A stretch of 64,000 bases of DNA. It comes from Ureibacillus xyleni. GTDB lineage: Bacteria; Bacillota; Bacilli; Bacillales_A; Planococcaceae. Below are positions 32,409 to 40,751 of the stretch, in pieces. Every line of letters begins with the position of its first letter. Positions within the stretch are counted from its first letter, which is position 1. The notes below the pieces were generated by a model, which saw only the letters and a list, made by a program, of their open reading frames with translations, made no database searches and had not been told where the DNA came from. Position numbers and translations under genes: made by a program. The DNA lies in assembly GCF_900217795.1 (NCBI RefSeq), contig NZ_OBMQ01000001.1, positions 549,011 to 613,010 of the forward strand. Direction: 5' to 3'.

Positions 32409-32438
32409 GATTGTTAAAGAATGTTCATGATAAACTAG
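32409..32438 (+). promoter_or_regulatory. Sigma-A promoter of sdaAB-sdaAA-recG
   Basis: TTGATT (32409-32414), 18-base spacer, TAAACT (32433-32438), with TG at -15/-14 (TGATAAACT). It gives a leader of about 50 bases before sdaAB. Confidence 0.6.
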
Positions 32439-32497
32439 GCTTACAATGTACTATAGAAATAGATTCGTAAAATTACTTTTTTAAGGGAGAGAATAGG

Positions 32498-33160
32498 TTG
32501 AAATTTACTTCAGTTTTTGACATTATTGGACCCGTTATGATTGGCCCCTCTTCTTCACATACAGCAGGTGCAGCAAGAATTGGACGAGTTGCACGAGATT
32601 TATTCGGTCGTACACCTAAGTGGGCCAAGATTCATCTTTACGGCTCTTTTGCAGAAACATACAAAGGCCACGGAACCGATGTGGCCATAATAGGTGGATT
32701 ACTTGACTTCGATACCTTTGATGAACGTATTAAAACATCCTTTGAACATGCAAAAAAAATTGGGTTATCTTTTGAATTTATCGCAGAAACAGCAAACAAA
32801 GAACATCCTAACACGGCTCGAATTGTATTAGGAGATGACACTGGTGAAATGTCAATTGAAGGCATCTCGATTGGTGGCGGTAAAATTGAAGTAAGTGAAG
32901 TAAACGGTTTCAAATTACGTTTAACTGGTGGAATGCCGGCTTTGCTTGTTGTACATGATGATCGTGCTGGATGTATAGCCAATGTTGCTAACTGTTTAGC
33001 AATGCATAATATCAATATTGGGCATATGGAAGTGTCACGTATTGAACGAGGCTTAACGGCATTAATGGTCATAGAGGTCGATCAAAATATTGATGAACGT
33101 GTAATTCAACAAATTACATTGATTCCAAATATTACGAAGGTATCTAAAATAAACAATTAA
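32498..33160 (+). CDS. sdaAB: L-serine dehydratase, beta subunit
   Basis: Together with SdaAA it deaminates L-serine to pyruvate using a [4Fe-4S] cluster. The 220-residue protein starts at TTG 32498 after AAGGGAGAG. The N-terminal segment contains IGPSSSHTAGAARIGR (serine-dehydratase beta signature). An ACT-type regulatory domain occupies residues ~148-220 (LLVVHDDRAGCIANVANCLA). The alpha subunit follows directly. Confidence 0.96.
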   Translation: MKFTSVFDIIGPVMIGPSSSHTAGAARIGRVARDLFGRTPKWAKIHLYGSFAETYKGHGTDVAIIGGLLDFDTFDERIKTSFEHAKKIGLSFEFIAETANKEHPNTARIVLGDDTGEMSIEGISIGGGKIEVSEVNGFKLRLTGGMPALLVVHDDRAGCIANVANCLAMHNINIGHMEVSRIERGLTALMVIEVDQNIDERVIQQITLIPNITKVSKINN

Positions 33161-33172
33161 GGAGTGGGCGAG

Positions 33173-34060
33173 TTGGACGTTTTATTTCATAATGTACGAG
33201 AATTAGTTGAACTGGCAGAAAAGGAAAATAAGCTCATTTCTGAAATTATGATTGAGCAAGAAATGAAAATAAGTGGTCGAACAAAACAAGAGATTTATGA
33301 CCAAATGGATAGAAACTTAAACGTAATGGAGCAAGCGGTTGAACGAGGACTTAAAGGTGTTCGCTCGGTATCGGGGCTTACTGGTGGTGATGCAGTATTA
33401 TTACAAAATTATATTGCAACAGGAAATAGTTTATCAGGCGACTTACTGTTAGACGCAGTTAGTAAAGCAGTTGCAACAAATGAGGTCAACGCAGCAATGG
33501 GGACAATTTGTGCGACACCAACAGCGGGTTCTGCTGGCGTCGTGCCGGGAACATTATTTGCAGTAAAAAATAAACTAAATCCTTCGCGAGAACAAATGAT
33601 TGGTTTTCTATTTACTGCTGGAGCATTTGGTTTTATTGTTGCAAACAATGCATCAATTTCTGGTGCTGCTGGAGGATGTCAGGCAGAGGTAGGTTCAGCT
33701 GCTGGAATGGCTGCAGCATCAATTGTTGAAATGGCTGGGGGTTCTCCTTCCCAATGCGCTGAAGCCTTTGCGATTACCTTAAAAAATATGCTCGGTCTAG
33801 TTTGTGATCCAGTTGCGGGTCTTGTAGAAGTACCTTGCGTAAAACGAAATGCAATGGGTGCTGCAAATGCTCTTGTAGCAGCCGATATGGCGTTAGCTGG
33901 AATCACAAGCCGCATCCCTTGTGATGAAGTAATTGGCGCGATGTTTAGAATAGGTCAGACAATGAATCCAAATTTAAAAGAAACAGCTCGTGGTGGTTTA
34001 GCGGCAACTCCAACAGGAAAAGAAATAGCTGCTAAGATCTTCGGGAGTGCAATGAATTGA
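33173..34060 (+). CDS. sdaAA: L-serine dehydratase, alpha subunit
   Basis: The catalytic, iron-sulfur subunit. I choose TTG 33173 (MDVLFHNVRELVELA): AAGGAG lies eight bases upstream, whereas the in-frame GTG at 33164 overlaps that ribosome site. Length becomes 295 residues. The cluster cysteines occur in TICATPTAGSAG, GGCQAEVGSA and GLVCDPVAGLVEVPC; the MGTICATPTAGSAGVVPGT block is nearly invariant. The stop TGA overlaps the TTG start of recG. Confidence 0.95.
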   Translation: MDVLFHNVRELVELAEKENKLISEIMIEQEMKISGRTKQEIYDQMDRNLNVMEQAVERGLKGVRSVSGLTGGDAVLLQNYIATGNSLSGDLLLDAVSKAVATNEVNAAMGTICATPTAGSAGVVPGTLFAVKNKLNPSREQMIGFLFTAGAFGFIVANNASISGAAGGCQAEVGSAAGMAAASIVEMAGGSPSQCAEAFAITLKNMLGLVCDPVAGLVEVPCVKRNAMGAANALVAADMALAGITSRIPCDEVIGAMFRIGQTMNPNLKETARGGLAATPTGKEIAAKIFGSAMN

Positions 34061-36105
34061 CAAAAAAAGTTTTTGGAGCAGTTACTGATCTAAAAGGGAT
34101 AGGAAAAGAAACAGCAGAGCATTTAGCAGAGATGGGGATATATACTGTACAAGATTTAATTTGGACATTTCCTTTTCGCCATGAAGACCAACGTTTAAAG
34201 AATTTAGCTGAAACACCGCACAATGAAAAAGTAACAGTCGAAGCTAGAGTAGAAACTGTCCCTTCTGTACTTTATCTTGGAAAAAATAAAACAAGAATAC
34301 AAGTAACCGTTCTAGCTGGTAGACATTTAGTGAAAGTTGTATTTTTTAATCAAGCATATTTGCGTCAAAAATTAACACCAGGTTTGATTATCACGGTTTC
34401 AGGAAAATGGGATCGTGGTAGACAGGTAATAAATGGTACATCCATTCATTTTGGACCGAAAACTGATGATACAGATTTTGAACCTGTTTATAGTTTACGG
34501 GGTTCAATACATCAAAATAAATTTAGAAAGTATATGCGCCAAGCATTAGATGTAGCTGGGGAGAATTTAGGAGAAACTCTCCCGCAGCATCTAATTCAAC
34601 AATATAAACTCCTTTCAATTACTGATGCGTTAGAAGGAGTTCACTTTCCTAAAGATGCAGATCATGCGAAACAAGCGAGAAGAAGATTTGTTTATGAAGA
34701 ATTACTGCAATTTCAGTTGCGAATACAAGCGTTACGTAAGGCACGTAAAAGTCATGAACAAGGAACGATAATACAATATGATCTAAAGAAGTTAAGGGAT
34801 TTTATTAATACGATACCTTTTGAATTAACCAATGCGCAAAAACGAGTTGTAAATGAACTATGTAAAGATTTAAAAGAACCTCACAGAATGAACCGACTTT
34901 TACAAGGGGATGTTGGGTCTGGTAAAACAATCGTTGCTGCTATTGGGCTTTATGCAGCAGTAACAGCAGGTTTTCAAGGAGCTTTAATGGCGCCGACAGA
35001 AATATTAGCAGAACAACATGCAGAAAGTCTAAAAAACTGGTTTGATCCTATTGGAGTTCGTGTTGCCCTACTTTCAGGTTCTACAAAAAATAAAGAACGA
35101 AAATTAATTTTAGAACAACTACATAATGGTGAAATTGACATTTTAATTGGGACCCATGCGTTAATTCAACCTGATGTTGTTTTTTCGAAGTTGGGTTTTG
35201 TCATTACCGATGAACAACACCGCTTTGGAGTTGAGCAAAGGCGTATATTAAGGGATAAGGGGATGAATCCAGATGTTCTTTTTATGACAGCAACCCCAAT
35301 ACCAAGAACACTGGCCATTACAGCATTTGGTGAGATGGATGTTTCAATTATTGATGAATTGCCAGCAGGTAGAAAACAAATTGAGACACATTGGCTAAAA
35401 AAAGAACAACTAAATTCAGCTATTTCTAAAATGGAAATAGAACTACGCCAAGGTAGACAAGCATATGTAATTTGTCCTTTAATTGAGGAGTCAGATAAAT
35501 TAGACGTTCAAAATGCTGTTGAAGTATATGAACAACTTGCAACTATATTCCGTGGACGATATAAAGTAGGTCTTATGCATGGTCGTCTTCACCCGGATGA
35601 GAAGGAACAGGTGATGCGTTCTTTCACTGAAGGAGAAATTGATGTATTAGTATCTACAACAGTAGTTGAAGTAGGAGTAAACGTTCCAAATGCAACTTTT
35701 ATGTTAATTTACGATGCTGATCGGTTTGGACTTGCACAGTTACATCAATTGCGAGGACGTGTTGGAAGAGGACAACACCAATCTTATTGCGTATTAATTG
35801 CTGACCCAAAATCCGATGAAGGAAAAGAACGGATGATGTCCATGACCCAAACAAATGATGGCTTCCGATTAGCCGAAAAAGACTTGGAATTACGTGGACC
35901 AGGTGACTTTTTTGGAAAAAAACAAAGTGGTCTTCCTGATTTTAAATTGGCAGATCTAGTACATGACTATAGAACGTTAGAAATCGCTCGGCAAGATGCA
36001 GAAAAATTAATATATGACCAGGATTTTTGGGAAAATGAAGAATATCGATATTTACGAGAAATGCTTGAAGAATCTGGAGTACTTGCTGGTGAACGAATCG
36101 ATTAA
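34057..36105 (+). CDS. recG: ATP-dependent DNA helicase RecG
   Basis: Reverses stalled forks and processes branched DNA. The 682 residues include an N-terminal wedge/OB domain (~60-150), Walker A GDVGSGKT (~286-293), the DEQH box ITDEQHRFGVEQR, motif III TATPIPRT, and the C-terminal TRG motif region (LRGRVGRGQHQSYC). The start is TTG 34057, inside TTGA shared with the sdaAA stop; sequence similarity begins at its second residue. A terminator follows within nine bases. Confidence 0.96.
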   Translation: MTKKVFGAVTDLKGIGKETAEHLAEMGIYTVQDLIWTFPFRHEDQRLKNLAETPHNEKVTVEARVETVPSVLYLGKNKTRIQVTVLAGRHLVKVVFFNQAYLRQKLTPGLIITVSGKWDRGRQVINGTSIHFGPKTDDTDFEPVYSLRGSIHQNKFRKYMRQALDVAGENLGETLPQHLIQQYKLLSITDALEGVHFPKDADHAKQARRRFVYEELLQFQLRIQALRKARKSHEQGTIIQYDLKKLRDFINTIPFELTNAQKRVVNELCKDLKEPHRMNRLLQGDVGSGKTIVAAIGLYAAVTAGFQGALMAPTEILAEQHAESLKNWFDPIGVRVALLSGSTKNKERKLILEQLHNGEIDILIGTHALIQPDVVFSKLGFVITDEQHRFGVEQRRILRDKGMNPDVLFMTATPIPRTLAITAFGEMDVSIIDELPAGRKQIETHWLKKEQLNSAISKMEIELRQGRQAYVICPLIEESDKLDVQNAVEVYEQLATIFRGRYKVGLMHGRLHPDEKEQVMRSFTEGEIDVLVSTTVVEVGVNVPNATFMLIYDADRFGLAQLHQLRGRVGRGQHQSYCVLIADPKSDEGKERMMSMTQTNDGFRLAEKDLELRGPGDFFGKKQSGLPDFKLADLVHDYRTLEIARQDAEKLIYDQDFWENEEYRYLREMLEESGVLAGERID

Positions 36106-36113
36106 AAAACTAG

Positions 36114-36146
36114 AGGACGTAACATTTATGTTGCGTTCTTTTTTTT
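36114..36146 (+). terminator. Terminator of recG, overlapping the fapR promoter
   Basis: AGGACGTAAC (36114-36123) pairs with GTTGCGTTCT (36130-36139) with two wobbles and a 6-base loop, then eight T. The right arm contains the TTGCGT that acts as a candidate -35 for fapR. Confidence 0.85.
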
Positions 36147-36159
36147 GGAAATGTATACT
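36131..36159 (+). promoter_or_regulatory. Promoter of the fapR operon
   Basis: TTGCGT (36131-36136), 17-base spacer, TATACT (36154-36159). The expected start site near 36166 falls inside the FapR operator. The -35 lies in the right arm of the recG terminator. Confidence 0.65.
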
Positions 36160-36163
36160 GGTA

Positions 36164-36180
36164 TTAGTACCAAGTGCTAA
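36164..36180. promoter_or_regulatory. FapR operator
   Basis: TTAGTACCAAGTGCTAA is an inverted repeat (TTAGTAC and GTGCTAA around CAA) matching the known FapR site of Bacillus (TTAGTACC-NN-TACTAA type). Its location immediately downstream of the -10 fits repression of fapR-plsX-fabD-fabG, relieved by malonyl-CoA. Confidence 0.82.
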
Positions 36181-36206
36181 AAAAATTGGAAGTAGGTGAC
36201 GAGTGA

Positions 36207-36797
36207 ATGAAAAGAACGAAAAAAGAACGGCAACGTCTTCTAACTGAAACAATTGAAGACAACCCATTCGTCACTGATGAACAACTTGCTTCCCAATTTG
36301 GTGTAAGTGTACAAACAATTCGCCTTGATCGAATGGAATTAGCCATTCCGGAATTGCGCGAAAGAATTAAAGATGTTGCAGCAAAAAAATATGAAAATGA
36401 AGTTAAATCTCTACCAATAGATGAAGTAATTGGTGAAATTATTGATATTGAATTAGACAGTCGTGCAATTTCTATTTTTGACGTAGGGGCTGAGCATGTT
36501 TTTCAACGTAATGGAATTGCAAGGGGACATCATCTGTTTGCACAAGCAAACTCCCTTGCAGTTGCTGTAATTAATGATGAACTTGCCCTCACAGTAAAAG
36601 CGAATGTTTTCTTTGTAAAACCTGTAAGAGCAGGGGATCGGGTAATTACAAAGGCAATTGTTCGTGGTCAACATAACGAAAAAAATAGAACGTATATAGA
36701 TGTTGTATCAACTGTAAATAATGATACTGTGTTTAAAGGCGAATTTGAGATGTATCGCACGAAAGGTAAGGGTGACAATCATGAAACTAGCAATTGA
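36207..36797 (+). CDS. fapR: Fatty acid and phospholipid biosynthesis regulator FapR
   Basis: A repressor of lipid synthesis genes that releases DNA on binding malonyl-CoA. 196 residues: N-terminal helix-turn-helix (~5-45, [23 protein letters not shown]), a linking helix, and a hotdog-fold malonyl-CoA domain (~70-190; [20 protein letters not shown]). Starts at ATG 36207 after AGGTGACGAG. The last 17 bases overlap plsX. Autoregulation is likely because an operator lies in its own promoter. Confidence 0.96.
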   Translation: MKRTKKERQRLLTETIEDNPFVTDEQLASQFGVSVQTIRLDRMELAIPELRERIKDVAAKKYENEVKSLPIDEVIGEIIDIELDSRAISIFDVGAEHVFQRNGIARGHHLFAQANSLAVAVINDELALTVKANVFFVKPVRAGDRVITKAIVRGQHNEKNRTYIDVVSTVNNDTVFKGEFEMYRTKGKGDNHETSN

Positions 36798-37776
36798 TGG
36801 AATGGGTGGAGACAATGCACCGAAAGCAGTTGTCGAAGGTGTGTTACTTGCACTAGATGAGTTTCCGAATATCGAAATTCAGCTCTATGGAAATCAACGA
36901 GAATTACAACCATTTATAAAAGAACATAGCCGCCTAGAAGTAATCCACTGTGAGGAAGTAGTGGAAGCTGAAGATGATCCAGCCCGTGCTGTACGTCGCA
37001 AAAAAGATTCTTCCATGGCTCGCATGCTTGAAGCCGTGAATGAAGGTCGAGCAGATGCTTGCTTATCTGCAGGAAATACTGGTGCATTGATGGCTGGTGG
37101 ATTATTCAAAGTAGGTCGTATCGAAGGTGTATCACGACCAGCATTAGCGACAACATTACCGACGATTGATGGCAAAGGTTTTTTAATGTTGGATCTTGGT
37201 GCAAACGCAGATGCGAAACCGGAAAACATTGTGCAATATGCAATTATGGGGAATATTTATGCGAAAAAGGTGCGCGGTATAGAAAATCCACGTGTCGGTT
37301 TATTAAATATTGGAACAGAAGAAAAAAAGGGGAATGACCTTACAAAGAGCGTTTACGGATTATTAAAAGAGGCAGACTTTAACTTTGTTGGGAATGTGGA
37401 AGCGAGAGATTTATTAGATAATGTTGCAGATGTTGTAGTGACAGATGGATTTACAGGAAATATGGTTTTAAAAACAATTGAAGGTACAGCTGGCGCATTA
37501 ATGTCCATGTTGAAAGATGTATTTATGGCATCAGGGAAAACGAAAATCGGTGCACTATTAGTGAAAGGTGAACTGAAAAATTTAAAGTCAAAACTGGACT
37601 ACTCTGAACACGGGGGAGCTGCACTTTTTGGTCTACAAGCACCAGTTGTGAAAGCTCATGGTTCGTCTAATGGAAGGGCTATTTACAATGCCATTCGCCA
37701 AGCATCGATTATGGTAGAGCATAATGTGACGGATGTCATTAAGACAACAATAGCTGAAAATCCAGTTCAAGAATAA
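36781..37776 (+). CDS. plsX: Phosphate acyltransferase PlsX
   Basis: Makes acyl-phosphate from acyl-ACP, the donor for PlsY at the start of phospholipid synthesis. I choose ATG 36781 ([14 protein letters not shown]), after AAGGGTGA, giving 331 residues; an in-frame ATG at 36721 is inside fapR and lacks a ribosome site. The glycine-rich [27 protein letters not shown] and [14 protein letters not shown] motifs are intact. The 17-base overlap with fapR implies coupled translation. Confidence 0.97.
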   Translation: MKLAIDGMGGDNAPKAVVEGVLLALDEFPNIEIQLYGNQRELQPFIKEHSRLEVIHCEEVVEAEDDPARAVRRKKDSSMARMLEAVNEGRADACLSAGNTGALMAGGLFKVGRIEGVSRPALATTLPTIDGKGFLMLDLGANADAKPENIVQYAIMGNIYAKKVRGIENPRVGLLNIGTEEKKGNDLTKSVYGLLKEADFNFVGNVEARDLLDNVADVVVTDGFTGNMVLKTIEGTAGALMSMLKDVFMASGKTKIGALLVKGELKNLKSKLDYSEHGGAALFGLQAPVVKAHGSSNGRAIYNAIRQASIMVEHNVTDVIKTTIAENPVQE

Positions 37777-37798
37777 GACATTTGAAAAGGGGATACAC

Positions 37799-38737
37799 AT
37801 GACGAAAATTGCATTTATTTTTCCTGGGCAAGGTTCCCAACAAGTGGGAATGGGGGCAGAGTTTGTCCAAAATGATGTTCATAGTAAAGCATTTTATAAT
37901 CAAGCGGATGAGGTTTTAGGTTTTTCTCTTTCAAAATTAATGCTTGAAGGTCCTCAAGAAGAATTAACGTTAACTTATAACGCACAACCAGCATTGCTAA
38001 CAACAGGAGTTATGGTTGCTGCGAAACTTAAAGAAGCAGGAATTGTTCCAGATTTTACTGCGGGTCATTCTTTAGGAGAATATAGCGCATTAGTTGCTTC
38101 TGAATCTATTTCTTTTGAAGATGCAGTTCAAATTGTTCATAAACGTGGTCTTTTCATGGAGGAAGCTGTACCTGCAGGGCAAGGTGCAATGGCGGCTATT
38201 TTAGGAATGGAAGCTAATGCATTACAAGAAGTTACAGACAAAGTAACAAATGAGGGCGATACCGTTCAAATTGCCAACTTAAATTGCCCGGGTCAGATTG
38301 TAATTTCTGGAACGAAAGCAGGAGTTGATAAGGCTTGCGTCGAAGCAAAACAAGCAGGTGCAAAACGTGCAATACCTCTTGTTGTTAGTGGCCCATTCCA
38401 TTCTGAATTAATGCGAGAAGCTGCAGAAAAATTAAGTGATGTTTTAAAAAATATTGAAGTCGCTCAACCTAAAATTCCTGTTGTTGGAAATGTATGGGCA
38501 AAAGAGCTGGAAGATGTTTCTGCCATTCAACATGAACTTGTAGAGCAAGTTTATTCACCGGTTCAATGGGAAAATTCTGTTCGTTTTATGATTGAGCAAG
38601 GTGTTAAAACATTTATTGAATGTGGCCCTGGAAAAGTTCTATCAGGTTTAGTAAAGAAAATTGATCGTTCCGTTAGCACTTACTGTGTATTTGACGAAGC
38701 TTCACTAAATGACGTCATTGAAACATTGAAGGGGTGA
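37799..38737 (+). CDS. fabD: Malonyl-CoA:ACP transacylase
   Basis: Loads malonyl groups onto ACP for chain elongation. 312 residues with the substrate-gripping [12 protein letters not shown] at the N-terminus, the nucleophile Ser in [13 protein letters not shown] (~residue 90), and the active-site His in SGPFHSELM (~residue 200). Ribosome site AAAGGGGA before ATG 37799. The stop TGA overlaps the ribosome site of fabG. Confidence 0.97.
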   Translation: MTKIAFIFPGQGSQQVGMGAEFVQNDVHSKAFYNQADEVLGFSLSKLMLEGPQEELTLTYNAQPALLTTGVMVAAKLKEAGIVPDFTAGHSLGEYSALVASESISFEDAVQIVHKRGLFMEEAVPAGQGAMAAILGMEANALQEVTDKVTNEGDTVQIANLNCPGQIVISGTKAGVDKACVEAKQAGAKRAIPLVVSGPFHSELMREAAEKLSDVLKNIEVAQPKIPVVGNVWAKELEDVSAIQHELVEQVYSPVQWENSVRFMIEQGVKTFIECGPGKVLSGLVKKIDRSVSTYCVFDEASLNDVIETLKG

Positions 38738-38742
38738 ACAAA

Positions 38743-39489
38743 TTGGGAAAATTAGATGGTAAAACAGCTGTTGTAACGGGAGCTTCTAGAGGAATTGGAC
38801 GTGCAATCGCTTTAGAACTTGCTAGAGAAGGTGCTAATGTTGTAGTCAACTATAGCGGTAGCGTTGGAAAAGCATTGGAAGTTATTGAAGAAATTAAAAC
38901 AATCGGTACAAATGCAATAGCTGTTCAAGGCAACGTTGGGGATGCTGAGGCTGTCCAAAACTTAATGGCCACTGCAATCGAACAATTCGGCTCAATTGAC
39001 ATTCTAGTAAACAATGCTGGGATTACAAGAGATAACCTATTAATGCGTATGAAGGAAGAAGAATGGGATGATGTAATCAACACGAACTTAAAAGGTGTCT
39101 TCCTATGCACAAAAGCAGTTACGCGCCAAATGATGAAACAACGGGCTGGACGAATTATAAACATTTCCTCGATTGTTGGAACGATAGGAAATGCAGGGCA
39201 AGCCAATTATGTTGCAGCAAAAGCAGGTGTGATTGGTTTAACAAAAACAACCGCTAGAGAACTAGCATCACGTAATATTTTAGTAAATGCCATTGCACCA
39301 GGGTTTATTACGACCGAAATGACGGATGCATTACCAGAAGATATTAAAACTGCTATGTTAGCGGAGATTCCATTAGGTACTCTAGGTCAACCAGAACATA
39401 TTGCAAAAGCAGTAGTATTCCTTTCATCAGATGATGCTAGTTATATGACAGGTCAAACATTGCATATTGATGGCGGAATGTACATGTAA
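38743..39489 (+). CDS. fabG: 3-oxoacyl-ACP reductase
   Basis: NADPH-dependent reduction of beta-ketoacyl-ACP. I choose TTG 38743 ([19 protein letters not shown]): GAAGGGGTG lies six bases before it, whereas GTG 38734 is part of that ribosome site and overlaps the fabD stop. This gives 248 residues. SDR features are complete: TGASRGIG cofactor loop, NNAG, Ser143, Tyr156 and Lys160 (YVAAK), and the SDR C-terminal GGM end. Confidence 0.95.
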   Translation: MGKLDGKTAVVTGASRGIGRAIALELAREGANVVVNYSGSVGKALEVIEEIKTIGTNAIAVQGNVGDAEAVQNLMATAIEQFGSIDILVNNAGITRDNLLMRMKEEEWDDVINTNLKGVFLCTKAVTRQMMKQRAGRIINISSIVGTIGNAGQANYVAAKAGVIGLTKTTARELASRNILVNAIAPGFITTEMTDALPEDIKTAMLAEIPLGTLGQPEHIAKAVVFLSSDDASYMTGQTLHIDGGMYM

Positions 39490-39552
39490 CAAATTGTGCG
39501 TATAAATTCTTAGCAAAAATTATTATTTATTGAATAATATTGCTATCATTCT

Positions 39553-39580
39553 TTGAACAATTACGTTTTTTATGTATACT
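39553..39580 (+). promoter_or_regulatory. Sigma-A promoter of acpP
   Basis: TTGAAC (39553-39558), 16-base spacer, TATACT (39575-39580), 21 bases before the TTG start. It allows high acpP expression apart from the fapR operon; no FapR operator is visible here. Confidence 0.65.
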
Positions 39581-39601
39581 ATTTGAGGGGAGGTGACCAT
39601 C

Positions 39602-39838
39602 TTGGCTACAGTATTAGAACGTGTAACAAAAGTAGTAGTTGACCGTTTAGGTGTTGACGAAAGCGAAGTGAAAGTAGAAGCTTCTTTCCGTGAAGATTTA
39701 GGAGCAGACTCATTAGACGTTGTTGAATTAGTTATGGAACTAGAAGATGAGTTTGATATGGAAATATCAGATGAAGATGCTGAAAAAATCGGAACTGTTG
39801 GCGATGCTATCAGTTATATTGAAAGTAAATTAGGCTAA
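39602..39838 (+). CDS. acpP: Acyl carrier protein
   Basis: Carries growing acyl chains on a phosphopantetheine arm. The TTG at 39602 ([17 protein letters not shown]) follows GAGGGGAGGTGA; the in-frame GTG at 39593 is inside that ribosome site. 78 residues, strongly acidic, with the attachment Ser37 in [19 protein letters not shown]. The protein is nearly identical in pattern to other Bacillales ACPs. Confidence 0.97.
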   Translation: MATVLERVTKVVVDRLGVDESEVKVEASFREDLGADSLDVVELVMELEDEFDMEISDEDAEKIGTVGDAISYIESKLG

Positions 39839-39845
39839 TCTTTAT

Positions 39846-39893
39846 AAGAGGCACATTGGCATTTTAAAAAATACCAAGAAGTGCCTCTTTTCA
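39846..39893 (+). terminator. Terminator of acpP
   Basis: AAGAGGCAC (39846-39854) pairs perfectly with GTGCCTCTT (39881-39889), with further interrupted pairing inside, followed by TTTTC. Begins eight bases after the stop. Confidence 0.85.
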
Positions 39894-39924
39894 TTATTGC
39901 AATAATAATTAATCGAAAGAAAAG

Positions 39925-39954
39925 TTGAATTTCTACAGTTGAACAAGGTAAACT
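39925..39954 (+). promoter_or_regulatory. Candidate promoter of rnc-smc-ftsY
   Basis: TTGAAT (39925-39930), 18-base spacer, TAAACT (39949-39954), 34 bases before the rnc ATG. Placed between the acpP terminator and rnc. Confidence 0.5.
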
Positions 39955-39988
39955 AAACGGTAGAATCTATTAGGAAGGCAGATTGTTC

Positions 39989-40750
39989 ATGACAATTAGA
40001 AAAAAAAGTAGCAATCAAAAAATCGGTGTTTTACCGGAAAAAGTTAAACATCAATTCGAATTTTTACAAGAGGAATTAAACATATATTTTCGTAACAAAA
40101 GTCTATTATATCAAGCATTTACCCATTCATCTTATGTGAATGAGCATCGTCGAAAACTATTTACCGACAACGAACGACTAGAGTTTTTAGGAGACGCAGT
40201 TCTTGAACTTTCTGTATCTAAATATCTTTTTGAAAGATATCCACATATGAGTGAAGGAGAGTTAACAAAGTTGCGTGCATCGATTGTTTGCGAACCTTCC
40301 CTTGTTATTTTTGCGAATGAACTAAATTTCGGCAAGTATGTCCTCTTAGGGAAAGGTGAGGAATTAACTGGTGGTCGTGAGCGTCCAGCATTACTTGCAG
40401 ACGTGTTTGAATCATTCATTGGCGCATTATATTTAGATCAAGGTTTAGATGTTGTCGTTTGCTTTTTAGAAAGAATTGTGTTCCCTAAAGTAGAAGTCGG
40501 TGCTTTTTCGCATGTGATGGATTTTAAAAGTCAACTACAAGAAATGGTCCAACAATCAAACAATGGCGTTTTACATTATGAAATTGTAGATGAAAAAGGA
40601 CCTGCTCATAATCGTACATTTGTTTCCCGTGTTTTATTAAACGATCAAGAATTGGGCATTGGTCGAGGTAAATCGAAAAAAGAGGCTGAACAACAAGCTG
40701 CTCAAAATGCAATGATTACACTGAATCAGTCCGCTCTTAAGGAGGAATAA
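39989..40750 (+). CDS. rnc: Ribonuclease III
   Basis: Cleaves double-stranded RNA in rRNA maturation and decay. The ATG at 39989 is preferred (10 bases after AGGAAGG); TTG 39983 is only four bases from the same site. 253 residues: catalytic endonuclease domain with the signature [14 protein letters not shown] (~55-68) and the [15 protein letters not shown] acidic residues, then a dsRNA-binding domain (~178-247). One base separates its stop from smc. Confidence 0.96.
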   Translation: MTIRKKSSNQKIGVLPEKVKHQFEFLQEELNIYFRNKSLLYQAFTHSSYVNEHRRKLFTDNERLEFLGDAVLELSVSKYLFERYPHMSEGELTKLRASIVCEPSLVIFANELNFGKYVLLGKGEELTGGRERPALLADVFESFIGALYLDQGLDVVVCFLERIVFPKVEVGAFSHVMDFKSQLQEMVQQSNNGVLHYEIVDEKGPAHNRTFVSRVLLNDQELGIGRGKSKKEAEQQAAQNAMITLNQSALKEE

Positions 40751-40751
40751 T

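Noticed and set aside
36014-36199. 61-residue ORF over the recG end and fapR promoter
   Set aside because: It spans the recG terminator and the FapR operator in a frame without a ribosome site.
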